This document shows positions 48,721 to 56,861 of a stretch of 64,000 bases of DNA, piece after piece (within the stretch, counting starts at the first letter, position 1; every line of letters begins with the position of its first letter). The DNA comes from Ensifer sp. IC3342. GTDB lineage: Bacteria; Pseudomonadota; Alphaproteobacteria; Rhizobiales; Rhizobiaceae. Where the stretch lies: positions 487,199-551,198 of the forward strand of contig NZ_JADYVE010000004.1 in assembly GCF_020193655.1 (NCBI RefSeq). The letters are read 5' to 3'. Made by a program: the position numbers and the translations under genes. The notes under the pieces were generated by a model that saw only the letters and a program-made list of their open reading frames with translations, was not told where the DNA came from and made no database searches.

Positions 48721-48817
48721 CTACAGCGCCGCGCGTCAAATCAGACGCGCGGTGCTGTAGCACTTTGAATGGCCGCATGTTTCCCTCAATCGGCTATAAT
48801 TTAAGGAACAAGCAGTC
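48721..48817. repeat. RIME-like palindromic repeat (family A, copy 4)
   Basis: ACAGCGCCGCGCGTCAAATC, AGACGCGCGGTGCTGTAGCA, CTTTGAATGG and TTTAAGGAACAAGCAGTC. It lies just upstream of the 5-oxoprolinase start. Confidence 0.75.
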
Positions 48818-49300
48818 GCCCACTGAAAGCGGATAAGGTGCTCAAGATCAATCCGAAATCGTCGTAGTCGCGACGCGACGGGAAGCGCGCTACGCACCCG
48901 TCATGTGATGTGCCACGACGCATTAAGGCGGGAACCACCAAGAAAAGATGGAATATAAAATTCCGATTGCCAAAGATAGATCCCCTCATCTCACCCGCTA
49001 AACTGAAGAGGCTCCGACAAAAATCGGAGCCTCTTCAGTTCAACGGAGATCATGAAGGCGACGCAATAAAGCACCGACACCGAAATACGTCTTCAAAACA
49101 TCACCAAGGCAGGGGAACTACAAGGAAATGCTTGAAGATGTGCCCGCGCAATTAGGAGATTACACAATTGCCCGGACAAGGCAATCAAAAATAAGCGATG
49201 ACTAATAAGTCATACTAAAGTCGAATCCAACGCGTGCTCGTCTGCGCGTTCACCGTCTTCCGCTGACGGTCGCATCACCCAGGGCGAGCCATGTTCACCG
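48818..49300. other. gene-free A+T-richer stretch with a perfect 17-bp hairpin
   Basis: No protein-coding gene I can support. The region is clearly richer in A+T than its surroundings (for example around 48930-48980 and 49080-49240). Its one striking feature is the hairpin at 49001-49040. Just after it, GGAGATC precedes ATGAAGGCGACGCAATAA at 49052, a five-codon frame with a good ribosome site, of unknown meaning. Confidence 0.45.
49001..49040. repeat. perfect 17-bp inverted repeat (hairpin) with 6-base loop
   Basis: AACTGAAGAGGCTCCGA at 49001-49017, CAAAAA loop, then the exact complement at 49024-49040. No T tract follows on either side, so it is not an ordinary intrinsic terminator; it may be the core of a small RNA, a processing site or the remains of a mobile element. 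Confidence 0.85.
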
Positions 49301-49303
49301 ACG

Positions 49304-49404
49304 ACAGCGCCGCGCGTCTTTTCAGACGTGCAACGGACGCTGTAGCATTTTGAATTGCTGCATGTTTAATCCTTAAATCGGCTAGGATTTATGGGAACAT
49401 GCAG
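49304..49404. repeat. RIME-like palindromic repeat (family A, copy 5)
   Basis: ACAGCGCCGCGCGTCTTTTC, AGACGTGCAACGGACGCTGT, AGCATTTTGAATTGCTGCAT and GATTTATGGGAACATGCAGT. It ends about 10 bases before the ribosome site of the channel gene. Confidence 0.75.
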
Positions 49405-49425
49405 TGGACGCACCGAGGAGGCCTC

Positions 49426-49866
49426 GTGATATTTCGGCTTTCTATTGCCTGTGGCCTGATCGCGATTACAGTCGCCATCCAGGCTATATTCATGTCCGCC
49501 GGACTGCATACCCTGCGCCGGATGGACGAGAGGCGAAAATTTTTCGCGTATCGCCACCCGACCGTAGTGACGGTCGCCTGGGTAATATACCTGATATTTC
49601 CGATTATAATCGATGTCTCCCTGTGGGCGGTGTTCTATTATTTCGCGAATGCTTTGCCGACCTTCGAAGAATCCTTCTACTTCTCGACCGTTACGTTCAC
49701 TACGGTTGGATACGGCGACATCGTTCTCGGCAGGGATTGGCGCCAGGTTGCCACGTTCGAGGCGGTCAATGGCTGGATCATCTTTGGTTGGGCGACGGCG
49801 CTGATGATGGCAGTGATCCAGCGCCTCTATTTTCGCGCACCCGAACTTGGCCGGCACCACGACTAA
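49426..49866 (+). CDS. two-helix potassium channel (ion_trans_2 type)
   Basis: 146 residues from GTG at 49426, chosen because GAGGAGG lies 4 bases upstream; an ATG at 49399 falls in the repeat. Helix 1 (FRLSIACGLIAITVAIQAIF), a second hydrophobic stretch (TVAWVIYLIFPIIIDVSLWAVFYYF), the pore helix FEESFYFSTVTFTTVGYGD with the K+ selectivity filter TVGYGD, and a last helix VNGWIIFGWATALMMAVIQ. Inner-membrane tetramer. No RCK domain, so gating is unknown. It stands alone between repeats; the TAA stop overlaps the start of the next repeat. Confidence 0.88.
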   Translation: MIFRLSIACGLIAITVAIQAIFMSAGLHTLRRMDERRKFFAYRHPTVVTVAWVIYLIFPIIIDVSLWAVFYYFANALPTFEESFYFSTVTFTTVGYGDIVLGRDWRQVATFEAVNGWIIFGWATALMMAVIQRLYFRAPELGRHHD

Positions 49867-49928
49867 TGCATGTCGCCCAAAAGTGTGCAGCGGTTTTGGG
49901 ACAACGACATGCATAAAAACAAGGACCT
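49863..49928. repeat. repeat family C, copy 1
   Basis: AATGCATGTCGCCCAAAAGT, GTGCAGCGGTTTTGGGACAA, CGACATGCATAAAAACAAGG: an inverted repeat with ATGCATGTCG/CGACATGCAT arms. It is almost identical to 60806-60870. Confidence 0.85.
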
Positions 49929-50031
49929 ACTGCATGATTCCTTAAATCGGAATCGATTTAAGGACAAAATCATGCAGCACTTTAAAGTGCTACAGCGACC
50001 TTAGCGCGTCCGATTGGACGCGCGGCGCTAT
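49929..50031. repeat. RIME-like palindromic repeat (family A, copy 6, reverse orientation)
   Basis: CTGCATGATTCCTTAAATCG, GAATCGATTTAAGG, GCACTTTAAAGTGCTACAGCG and GCGTCCGATTGGACGCGCGG, the reverse order of copies 1-5. Confidence 0.8.
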
Positions 50032-50070
50032 AAAGCGACGCATGAGTCCAATTGAACGCGACACGCTTTA
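50032..50070. repeat. repeat family D, copy 1
   Basis: AAAGCGACGCATGAGTCCAA then TTGAACGCGACACGCTTTA, closely like 60871-60911. Families C and D occur together at both places. Confidence 0.65.
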
Positions 50071-50115
50071 GATCCGCGCTGAACCGGCGCCATGGTCCCG
50101 CGGTTCCGCTTCCCA

Positions 50116-51264
50116 TCACGACGGCGCCGCGGGTGGCAGGAGAAACAGGGTCATTCCGAATATGGCATAGGTCGCCAGCGCCATGACCCCCATGTACCAG
50201 GCCGCGCGTCCGCCGTTGGAAAGGAGCGTCGCGGCCATCGTCGCGACCAGCATCATCGCGACCGCGCCCGGCCAGAACTGCAGGGACATCGGTTCGGGAC
50301 CGACAAAATAGCTGACGAGCACCAGAACCGGGGCGACAAAAAGCGCGATCTGGGCGGCGCTGCCGAGCGCAATGCCAACGCTGAGATCGAGGCGATTGGC
50401 TCGCGCGGCGGAGAAGGCCGTCGTCATCTCTGCGGCGCCGCCCACAAGGGCGACGATGATGAAGCCGACAAAGGCCGGCGTCATCCCTAGATGCTCAGCG
50501 GCGATCTGCACCGAACCGACAAAAATCTCACTGACGAGGGCGACCAGGAGCGTAACGGCAACCAGGACGACGATCCCCACAGAAAGCGGCCATGGTTTCT
50601 GATCTTCGTCGGCGTGACCGACGCTGGCAAAGAGCTCCCGGTGTGTCCTCAGCGAAAACAGCATGCCGAGGCCATAAACGGTGATCAGAAGTATCGCCAG
50701 TCCCAGGCTCAGCTTCTGGGAGAAGGCGGCGGCTGGAGCCCGGTCCACTTCGCTGATCACAGAGGGAACCAGAATGGCAATCGTCGCCAGGAACAATAGG
50801 CAAGCCTGGAAGCGTGCGTTCACCCTGTTGAATTCCTGCAGGTGATGCTTGAAGCCGCCGAGGAGGAAGGCGCCGCCCAACATGAAGAGCGTGTTGGTGA
50901 CGATCGCACCCGCAAGCGAAGCCTTGACCAGCAGATATTGACCCGCCTCCAAAGCCGCGAGCGAAATCACGAGCTCGGTCAGGTTGCCGAGAGTGGCGTT
51001 AAGCAGCCCTCCCACCGTATCGCCGGTCTTCGCCGCCACTGCTTCGGTCGCGCGGCTCAACAGTGCGGCGAGCGGTATGATCGCTGTCACCGACAGGAGA
51101 AACAGCCAAGTGTGCGCCTGTGGCGCCGTCTGCTCCAAAAGGATGACGACAGGCACGAACACGATGAGCGCCAGCAGAGGCGTTCGCCGAAGCTCCGCCA
51201 GGGCCGCCTTGCCGACTGTACGGCCAGGCAGAGCCTCGGAGCCTCCGTCCTTCAAATTGCTCAT
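50116..51264 (-). CDS. CaCA-family calcium/proton antiporter
   Basis: 382 residues from ATG at 51264 (GGAGGG upstream). Eleven or so membrane helices with the two alpha-repeat motifs: VGGLLNATLGNLTELVISLAAL with GAIVTNTLFMLGGAFLLGG, and FVGFIIVALVGGAAEMTTAF with GIALGSAAQIALFVAPVLVL; the Glu residues in each exchange cation for protons. An acidic loop (HADEDQ) lies between the halves. Family called Cax or ChaA-like; Ca2+ is the likely ion, Na+ or K+ possible. It is flanked on both sides by repeats. Confidence 0.9.
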   Translation of the reverse strand: MSNLKDGGSEALPGRTVGKAALAELRRTPLLALIVFVPVVILLEQTAPQAHTWLFLLSVTAIIPLAALLSRATEAVAAKTGDTVGGLLNATLGNLTELVISLAALEAGQYLLVKASLAGAIVTNTLFMLGGAFLLGGFKHHLQEFNRVNARFQACLLFLATIAILVPSVISEVDRAPAAAFSQKLSLGLAILLITVYGLGMLFSLRTHRELFASVGHADEDQKPWPLSVGIVVLVAVTLLVALVSEIFVGSVQIAAEHLGMTPAFVGFIIVALVGGAAEMTTAFSAARANRLDLSVGIALGSAAQIALFVAPVLVLVSYFVGPEPMSLQFWPGAVAMMLVATMAATLLSNGGRAAWYMGVMALATYAIFGMTLFLLPPAAPS

Positions 51265-51322
51265 CACATCACCCTCCGGAGTCCGAGTGCGTCCGCCGCC
51301 GTTCATCGATTCGCACAACAGC

Positions 51323-51419
51323 CCAGCGCGTCCAATCGGACGCGCGATGTCGCTGTAGCACTTTGAATCGCTGCATGATTTTGTCCTTAAATCGATTCCG
51401 ATTTAAGGAATCATGCAGT
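51323..51419. repeat. RIME-like palindromic repeat (family A, copy 7)
   Basis: CCAGCGCGTCCAATCGGACG, CGCGATGTCGCTGTAGCACT, TTGAATCGCTGCATGATTTT, CCTTAAATCGATTCCGATTT and AAGGAATCATGCAGT: the most complete copy in the window. Confidence 0.85.
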
Positions 51420-51561
51420 AACTCCTGCCGGCCCTGACGCCCAGCAATTGCGGAATGGTCTCCTGGGCGCGCTTCACCGTCTCGTTGAACTGTGAAGCGC
51501 TCTACCTGTTTGAAACGCAATCCCAAACGGAAGAGCGTTGCGTCCTCTTCCTGGAACCGCG

Positions 51562-52842
51562 CTAATTGGTCGCCGCTCCGGCATGCGCACCGCTTCCGAG
51601 CGTCTCGTCCAACTTCGGCCGCTTCTTGGGCGGCAGCGCCGGCTGCTCGAGCACCTTCACAGGCGCGCTGATCGTCGCGGCCGCGACCGTGCCGACATTC
51701 TTGGCGGTACCTGCAACAACGGCGGTGATGCTGTCGCCCAAGGTGACCTGGGAATCCGTGAGCGTCTGGCCATTGACGATGCGCTGGCCTATCAGCTGCA
51801 CGATTTGCGGACTTTCGGCGAACTTGCCATGGTGCAGGCTATCCTCGGATTGGACCTTGGTGAGGTCGATCGCGGTGATGCCCGCTTTCTCAAGCTGCGT
51901 GCGATAAGGTTCAGCCGTCGGATCGATCGCGCCCAGTCGCGAGACGTCGCCCGAGATGAAGCTCGAGACGGCGAGCGCCCGGTCGTCCTGCGAAACGAAG
52001 ATCGTGAACTTCGGCCGCTGCTTACCCAGTTCCACGAACTGCTTCGCGAAGACATCGAGGTCGATATCGGGAGATGCGAGGATCACGTTCTTGATCTTGG
52101 GTGCGATCCCGCCGTCGCGAATGCCCATCTGCCGCAGCGACTCCATCGTCAGCCATGTCCCCATCGAATGGGCGAGAATGGTCACTTCATTGACATCGGG
52201 TGCTTTCGCCAGAGACCGCAGCGCGTCTTCGAGCGCAGTTCTCGAATAGTTGGTGCTCTCCTTGTCGTAGTTGTAGTCGAACACGCGGGCGCGAGACGGC
52301 CAGGTGAACAGCATCGGCGTCGCCTGGGCACCGGAATCATGCACGATCTGCGCCAGCCGGAAGACCGAATCCTCGTAGGTGTTGTTGAACCCGTGCACGA
52401 ACAGGAGGATGTTTCCGCCGACGCTATGCTCGCGGTACCAGGCGTGCGCTTCCTCGCGCGACGCCAGTTCGCGTACGCGCGTCACGGTGAAATCGGTTTC
52501 CGGATTGGGCGGCAGGCGGCGCGGCCACTGCACGGTGCCAGGCTTGCGTTTCGAATCCGGCGGGATCGACACCGCGACGTCCGTCAGGGAAAGCGTTGCG
52601 TTCCGTTCTCCGGAAAAGAGGGTCGCAGGATTGCCGGAAGGCTGGCGCGTCGTCGCGACCAGCATATCGACCTGCGATGTCTGTGTCGGCGCCGTCAGCG
52701 CCACCGGCGTCATCACGCCCTTTGGACGCCCCCCGCATCCGACCAGCACGGCAACCGCCACCAGCGCACCGGCGACCGCTCGTCCAGCTTTCCCAAGGCT
52801 GCGGCGACGCGCGCAGAGACCCCTCACTTCAGGCATCGGCAT
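51562..52842 (-). CDS. alpha/beta-hydrolase lipoprotein (DUF900 type)
   Basis: 426 residues. Basic N-terminus, hydrophobic AVAGALVAVAVLVGCGG with a lipobox (LVGC), so an outer- or inner-membrane lipoprotein. Hydrolase fold: NILLFVHGFNNTYEDSVFR (oxyanion region), TPMLFTWPSRARVFDYNYDKES, and nucleophile Ser in VTILAHSMGTWLTMESL (GxSxG variant HSMG), then NVILASPDIDLDVF. DUF900 proteins are esterase/lipase-like with unknown substrates. No operon partner. Confidence 0.88.
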   Translation of the reverse strand: MPMPEVRGLCARRRSLGKAGRAVAGALVAVAVLVGCGGRPKGVMTPVALTAPTQTSQVDMLVATTRQPSGNPATLFSGERNATLSLTDVAVSIPPDSKRKPGTVQWPRRLPPNPETDFTVTRVRELASREEAHAWYREHSVGGNILLFVHGFNNTYEDSVFRLAQIVHDSGAQATPMLFTWPSRARVFDYNYDKESTNYSRTALEDALRSLAKAPDVNEVTILAHSMGTWLTMESLRQMGIRDGGIAPKIKNVILASPDIDLDVFAKQFVELGKQRPKFTIFVSQDDRALAVSSFISGDVSRLGAIDPTAEPYRTQLEKAGITAIDLTKVQSEDSLHHGKFAESPQIVQLIGQRIVNGQTLTDSQVTLGDSITAVVAGTAKNVGTVAAATISAPVKVLEQPALPPKKRPKLDETLGSGAHAGAATN

Positions 52843-53267
52843 TCCCCTCTGACACCACTACCAGACCCCGCGCCACTTGACCGCGGCTACGTAAAAACTT
52901 GATGACGTCGCACGATATATCCGCACTTCAACGTCTTTCGGAAGTCGAAATCGACTTCCGACGCTGAACGAATTCTTCAGGCTACTGCATAATTCCTTAA
53001 ACGTGGCCGATTTAACGATAAACATGCAGCCATTCAAAGTGCTACGGCGTCCATTCCGCGTCATAGACGCGTGGCGCTGTAGGCGCAAACATCCGATCGG
53101 ATCGTTGGATACCGTAGCAACCGCGAGAGTTTCATTGTCGTCGAGCGCCGTCTCGCCAGCTCTTGGCTCTCCACGCCTCAGCCAGCGATCGCTGCCCTCG
53201 CTCAGGCTGCTGCCGCAGCATCGGCGGGCGGCCCGCCGAACGATCGATATATTTTGTGGTCAGAGAA
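52843..53267. other. gene-free stretch
   Basis: 425 bases between the convergently flanked hydrolase start and the DUF2950 stop. It holds a reverse-oriented RIME-like repeat at 52982-53083; the rest shows nothing recognisable. Confidence 0.5.
52982..53083. repeat. RIME-like palindromic repeat (family A, copy 8, reverse orientation)
   Basis: CTACTGCATAATTCCTTAAA, AACATGCAGCCATTCAAAGT, GCTACGGCGTCCATTCCGCG, TAGACGCGTGGCGCTGTAG, the family A modules in reverse. Confidence 0.75.
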
Positions 53268-54236
53268 TCAGTCGGCCACCACGGTCCATTTGTCATCGGG
53301 ATTGAACCGATCGATGAATGGCACGATCGCTTCGGTGCTGGACCCAAGATCCCGCTCGTAAACGATGCCCTGCTGGTTGACGACGAAGGTCTTGACGCCG
53401 GTCTCGGCATAGGTGACCGGCCAGGCGATCAGACCGAAGCCGGCGATCATGTTGTCGTTGATGACATAGTCGTATTTGCCGCCGGCGATATTGTCGCCCT
53501 GGGAGGTCAGGATGCGGAAGCGATAGCCGAAATAGCCCTCGCCGGCCTTGGCCTTTTCCAGAGCCGCTTCGCTGATCGCATCGCCGACCGGGCTTTCGCC
53601 GGTGCCCTGATCGGCCGGCCAGTAGAGCCCGTCGGTCTGACCCGGGCTGCTGATCAGCTTCTGGGCATATTCGAGCACGCCGTCCGCATCGCGGTCCTCG
53701 GACGCATAGTCCTTCTGCGCCTCGACATAGGCGCGCGCCGCTTCGATCGCCTCGAGCTCGTTTTCGCCGACACGGCGGTTGATTATCTCCTCCAGCCCGA
53801 CATAGGTGTCGAAGGCCCACTTGCCGTCCTCGCCCTTGACGATCGGGAACGGAAATGGCCAGAGGCGATCGCCGATCTCGACGATTTTGCGATTGTCGAC
53901 GTCCTCGACCACGACCCGGCGGGCCGCCCCCTCGCGAATGAGCGCGAAGTTCTCCATCGCCCCTTCGCCGGTCTTCACCTTCGCCGCATCGAGCCCCAGC
54001 AGCTTCGTCAGGCCGTCAAAGTCGTTGGCCGCCAGCCGCGCCTTGAAGGCCTCCACCGCCTTCATCGGATCGTCGAAGGCCGGCGGATCTTCCGCAGCGG
54101 CATAGTCGTCGATGATGCCCGCCGGCTGCTGTGCCTGGTCCGGCTGCTCAGCCTGCGCGACAGCAGCGTCGATGGCAAGCACGCACGCAAGCGACACCGC
54201 CGATCCGAACAGAAGTCCGTGCAAAAGTTTGGTCAT
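53268..54236 (-). CDS. exported DUF2950-family protein
   Basis: 322 residues from ATG at 54236 (GGAGGAGAA upstream). Signal peptide LLHGLLFGSAVSLACVLAIDAAVA. The mature part has the DUF2950 features: AFKARLAANDFDGLTKLLG, GKWAFDTYVGLEEIINRRVG, YVEAQKDYASEDRDADGVLEYAQKL, SPGQTDGLYWP, EGYFGYRFRILTSQG and FGLIAWPVTYAETGVKTF. Function unknown. It follows the DUF3300 gene by 16 bases; the two families commonly travel as a pair, which implies a joint envelope role. Confidence 0.88.
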   Translation of the reverse strand: MTKLLHGLLFGSAVSLACVLAIDAAVAQAEQPDQAQQPAGIIDDYAAAEDPPAFDDPMKAVEAFKARLAANDFDGLTKLLGLDAAKVKTGEGAMENFALIREGAARRVVVEDVDNRKIVEIGDRLWPFPFPIVKGEDGKWAFDTYVGLEEIINRRVGENELEAIEAARAYVEAQKDYASEDRDADGVLEYAQKLISSPGQTDGLYWPADQGTGESPVGDAISEAALEKAKAGEGYFGYRFRILTSQGDNIAGGKYDYVINDNMIAGFGLIAWPVTYAETGVKTFVVNQQGIVYERDLGSSTEAIVPFIDRFNPDDKWTVVAD

Positions 54237-54252
54237 GGCCGTTCTCCTCCGC

Positions 54253-55653
54253 TCAGCGCCTGCGTCCGCCACCGCCGCGGCCTCCGCCGCCGCGGGCCAT
54301 CGGCGGCCTGCCTCCGCCACCGCGGCTCATCTGCGGCCGCCCGCCACCACGCTGCCCGCCGCCCATGCTCTGGCCGCCGCGCCGTGACGAGGCTACCTCG
54401 CGCCGGCCGGCATTGACGTTGCCGAGGCCGGACGGCTTCTTCGGCCGGTTCTGCGCCTTGGAGGCCATCTTCTTCTTGCCGGCGGGCCGGCTGACAGACG
54501 GCTTGCTGCCGCCCTTCGACCGGTTGATGCTCGGCTTGTCGCCGTCCGGCCGCGCGGCCGCAATTGCCGACCGGTCGATGTTCGGTCGCGTCCCCGCCGC
54601 CGGCCTCTGCTGCGCCTTCAGTCCTTCCAGCGTGCTCTTGCGCACGTCCTTGAGCTGGCCGCCGCCGGCTCCGCCCGGGCGCGCCTGCGGCCGGTCGCGG
54701 TTGATTTCGGCGGCGCGGTTGCGCAGGTTGTTGTTGCCGTTGGCCTTGATATTGTTCTTGATGCTGGTCCGATCGAACTTGTTGAGCTGATCGCGGTCGA
54801 AACTGATCTTGTTGCGGTCGACATTCTTCCAGTCGATGTCGTTCCAGTTAACCTTGCCGTCGAAGTCGATGTTGTTGAAGCACTTGTTGCAGTCGACATC
54901 GATGTCGCCGTCCCAGCGGCCACCCCAGACGCCCCAGTCGTCCCAGTCGATGATCGCGGCGAAGGCCGCGCCGGTGACGGCGCCCGCGAAGAAGGCCGCG
55001 CCAGGATACCAATAAGCGGGATACGGCTCTTCGTAATACGAGATGGGCGCCGGCGCGTAGTCCGGTACATAAAGCATCTCGGGTGGGTACTGCGGCACGT
55101 AGATCGTTTCCGGATTTGCCGACTGGATGACGATGTTGTCGCCCTCCTCGACCACCTTCACCTTGTCGTCCGTCTTGATGATGTCCTTGGCCACCGCCTC
55201 ATCGCGCAATTGCTGGATCGCAATCAGCACATCCTTCTGCTGATTGGCGATCGCTTCGCCGAAGGACTGCGTCCATTCGAGGTCTTCGCTCATCATCTTG
55301 ACGACCTGCGGATAGTTCAGCAGCGAGACAACGCTGCCGTCCCAGCTATCTTTCGGCTTCAGGTCGGACTTCTTTTCACGTGCCTCGAGAAACCGTTCGG
55401 CCTCGACGATCTGTAAGGGATAGAGCGAAGCCGCGGAAATCAGCGCCACCAGTTCGTCCGGATACAGCGCGATGCGGGCGACCAGAATCTCAAGCTCTTC
55501 GTCCGTAAGTGGTTCGGGCGCCGCCTCTTCCTCGGCGGGAGCAGCAGCCGTCTGCTGGGCCAAAGCGTTCGTTGGAAAGAAGGAGCCTCCTCCGACGTGC
55601 AGCAGCGAGATTGCCGCCAGCGCGGCCGCGCCCCGCAGGATTGACTTGATCAT
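54253..55653 (-). CDS. exported DUF3300-family protein with Asn/Asp repeat and Gly/Arg-rich tail
   Basis: 466 residues from ATG at 55653 (GGGAGG upstream). Signal peptide ending NALA, then DUF3300 (TDEELEILVARIALYPDELVALISAASLYPLQIVEAERFL, DSWDGSVVSLLNYPQVVKMM, NPETIYVPQYPPEMLYVPDY). A short hydrophobic piece (AAFFAGAVTGAAFAAIIDW) and a run of N-D-I-D type units follow (NNIDFDGKVNWNDIDWKNVD, RNKISFDRDQLNKFD). The last 130 residues are Arg/Gly/Pro-rich with GGGGR repeats and surely disordered. Function unknown; envelope or nucleic-acid contact is a guess. Confidence 0.88.
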   Translation of the reverse strand: MIKSILRGAAALAAISLLHVGGGSFFPTNALAQQTAAAPAEEEAAPEPLTDEELEILVARIALYPDELVALISAASLYPLQIVEAERFLEAREKKSDLKPKDSWDGSVVSLLNYPQVVKMMSEDLEWTQSFGEAIANQQKDVLIAIQQLRDEAVAKDIIKTDDKVKVVEEGDNIVIQSANPETIYVPQYPPEMLYVPDYAPAPISYYEEPYPAYWYPGAAFFAGAVTGAAFAAIIDWDDWGVWGGRWDGDIDVDCNKCFNNIDFDGKVNWNDIDWKNVDRNKISFDRDQLNKFDRTSIKNNIKANGNNNLRNRAAEINRDRPQARPGGAGGGQLKDVRKSTLEGLKAQQRPAAGTRPNIDRSAIAAARPDGDKPSINRSKGGSKPSVSRPAGKKKMASKAQNRPKKPSGLGNVNAGRREVASSRRGGQSMGGGQRGGGRPQMSRGGGGRPPMARGGGGRGGGGRRR

Positions 55654-55869
55654 GACAACGCCTCCCAAATCGCCCATCATGGAATACGCCGCTTTCTCGG
55701 CGAAGCGGTTGACCGTTCCGAGACGGGCCCTGTCGTACAAGTCGCAAGCGAGACTACCACTCTTCATCCTTGCATCAAAGCCACAACAATCAACGGGTTT
55801 CGGCTCTGGCCGAGCGGCGCCGATTGTGCCAGATGGACCTTGGTCCAACACCCTTGGAGACTGGATGTC

Positions 55870-56658
55870 GTGAAACAGCTGCGCCCCTCACCAAAGAGAC
55901 ATGGCAGCGAAACGAAAGCCGAGGCCGGCAAGCGCGTGACGCTCGCGCGTGCGCTCTCCAAACTCGGCTATTGCTCCCGTACGCAGGCCGAGAAACTGAT
56001 TGCCGAGGGTCGCGTTAGCGTCGGCGGTCGAAGGACGACGGATCTTTCGCGCTGGGTCGATATCGAGGCCGACAGGATCGCCGTCGACGGCGTCACGGTC
56101 GCGGCGGAAGCCAAGATCTACCTGATGCTGAACAAGCCACGCGGGCTCGTCACCACGCGCGACGACCCGGAGGGACGCCCCACAGTCTATAGTTGCCTTG
56201 GCGACGCCGATGCGCGGTTTCTCTCGCCGGTCGGCAGGCTCGACAAGGCGAGCGAGGGACTGCTGCTCTTCACCAACGACACGGTGCTGGCGCAGCGCCT
56301 GCTCGATCCGGAGACGCATCTTGGCAAGGTCTACCATGTGCAGGTGAACGGCATCTTCGACGACGACGCGGTTGCCGCAATGATGGAAGGCGTCACCGAG
56401 GGTGGCGAACGACTGCAGGCCGCCGGCGTCAAGCGGCTAAGAAGCGGCGAACGCAACAGTTGGATCGAGGTCGAGTTGCAGGAGGGGCGCAACCGGCAGA
56501 TCCGCCGCATGCTGGACGTGCTCGGCTTCGAGTGCCTGCGGCTCGTGCGCGTCTCGATCGGCGAGATAAAGCTCGGCGACCTGGCGAAAGGTGACGTCCG
56601 GCTGCTGACCGAGGCCGAGATCCGATATCTCCGGCAGCGCACCGGACTTGAGGCTTAA
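55870..56658 (+). CDS. RsuA/RluB/E/F-family 23S/16S rRNA pseudouridine synthase
   Basis: 262 residues if GTG at 55870 is the start (GGAGA upstream); an ATG at 55840 is in frame. N-terminal S4 RNA-binding domain (VTLARALSKLGYCSRTQAEKLIAEGRVSV), then IYLMLNKPRGLVTT, FLSPVGRLDKASEGLLLFTND with the catalytic Asp, and RNRQIRRMLDVLGFECLRLVRVSIG. It isomerises one uridine in rRNA. The exact target (RluB-like most likely) is not deducible. Confidence 0.9.
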   Translation: MKQLRPSPKRHGSETKAEAGKRVTLARALSKLGYCSRTQAEKLIAEGRVSVGGRRTTDLSRWVDIEADRIAVDGVTVAAEAKIYLMLNKPRGLVTTRDDPEGRPTVYSCLGDADARFLSPVGRLDKASEGLLLFTNDTVLAQRLLDPETHLGKVYHVQVNGIFDDDAVAAMMEGVTEGGERLQAAGVKRLRSGERNSWIEVELQEGRNRQIRRMLDVLGFECLRLVRVSIGEIKLGDLAKGDVRLLTEAEIRYLRQRTGLEA

Positions 56659-56666
56659 GCAGCGTA

Positions 56667-56686
56667 ATGGGTGGAAATCCACCCAT
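56667..56686. terminator. hairpin after the pseudouridine synthase gene
   Basis: ATGGGTGG at 56667-56674 pairs perfectly with CCACCCAT at 56679-56686 with a 4-base loop; TTTGTTT lies 12 bases further on. The CCACCCAT half recurs at 56711. A terminator with an imperfect T run is likely. Confidence 0.45.
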
Positions 56687-56861
56687 CGCTCGGCGGCTTT
56701 GTTTCCAAATCCACCCATATCACGCGCACCAGGCGCGGAAATCGGCAAAGTGACCGCGGGCGGCGGTTGTCTGTGGTAAAATCCCATCTGCAAATAGGCG
56801 ATCCAGTACCGGCACGGGAGGAACCATGCCGGCTGGTCCATAATTTCATCGGGAGGAAAAG

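Noticed and set aside
48910..49155. 81-codon basic frame across the 17-bp hairpin
   Set aside because: No domain, no ribosome site, and it includes both arms of the hairpin; coding use is unlikely.
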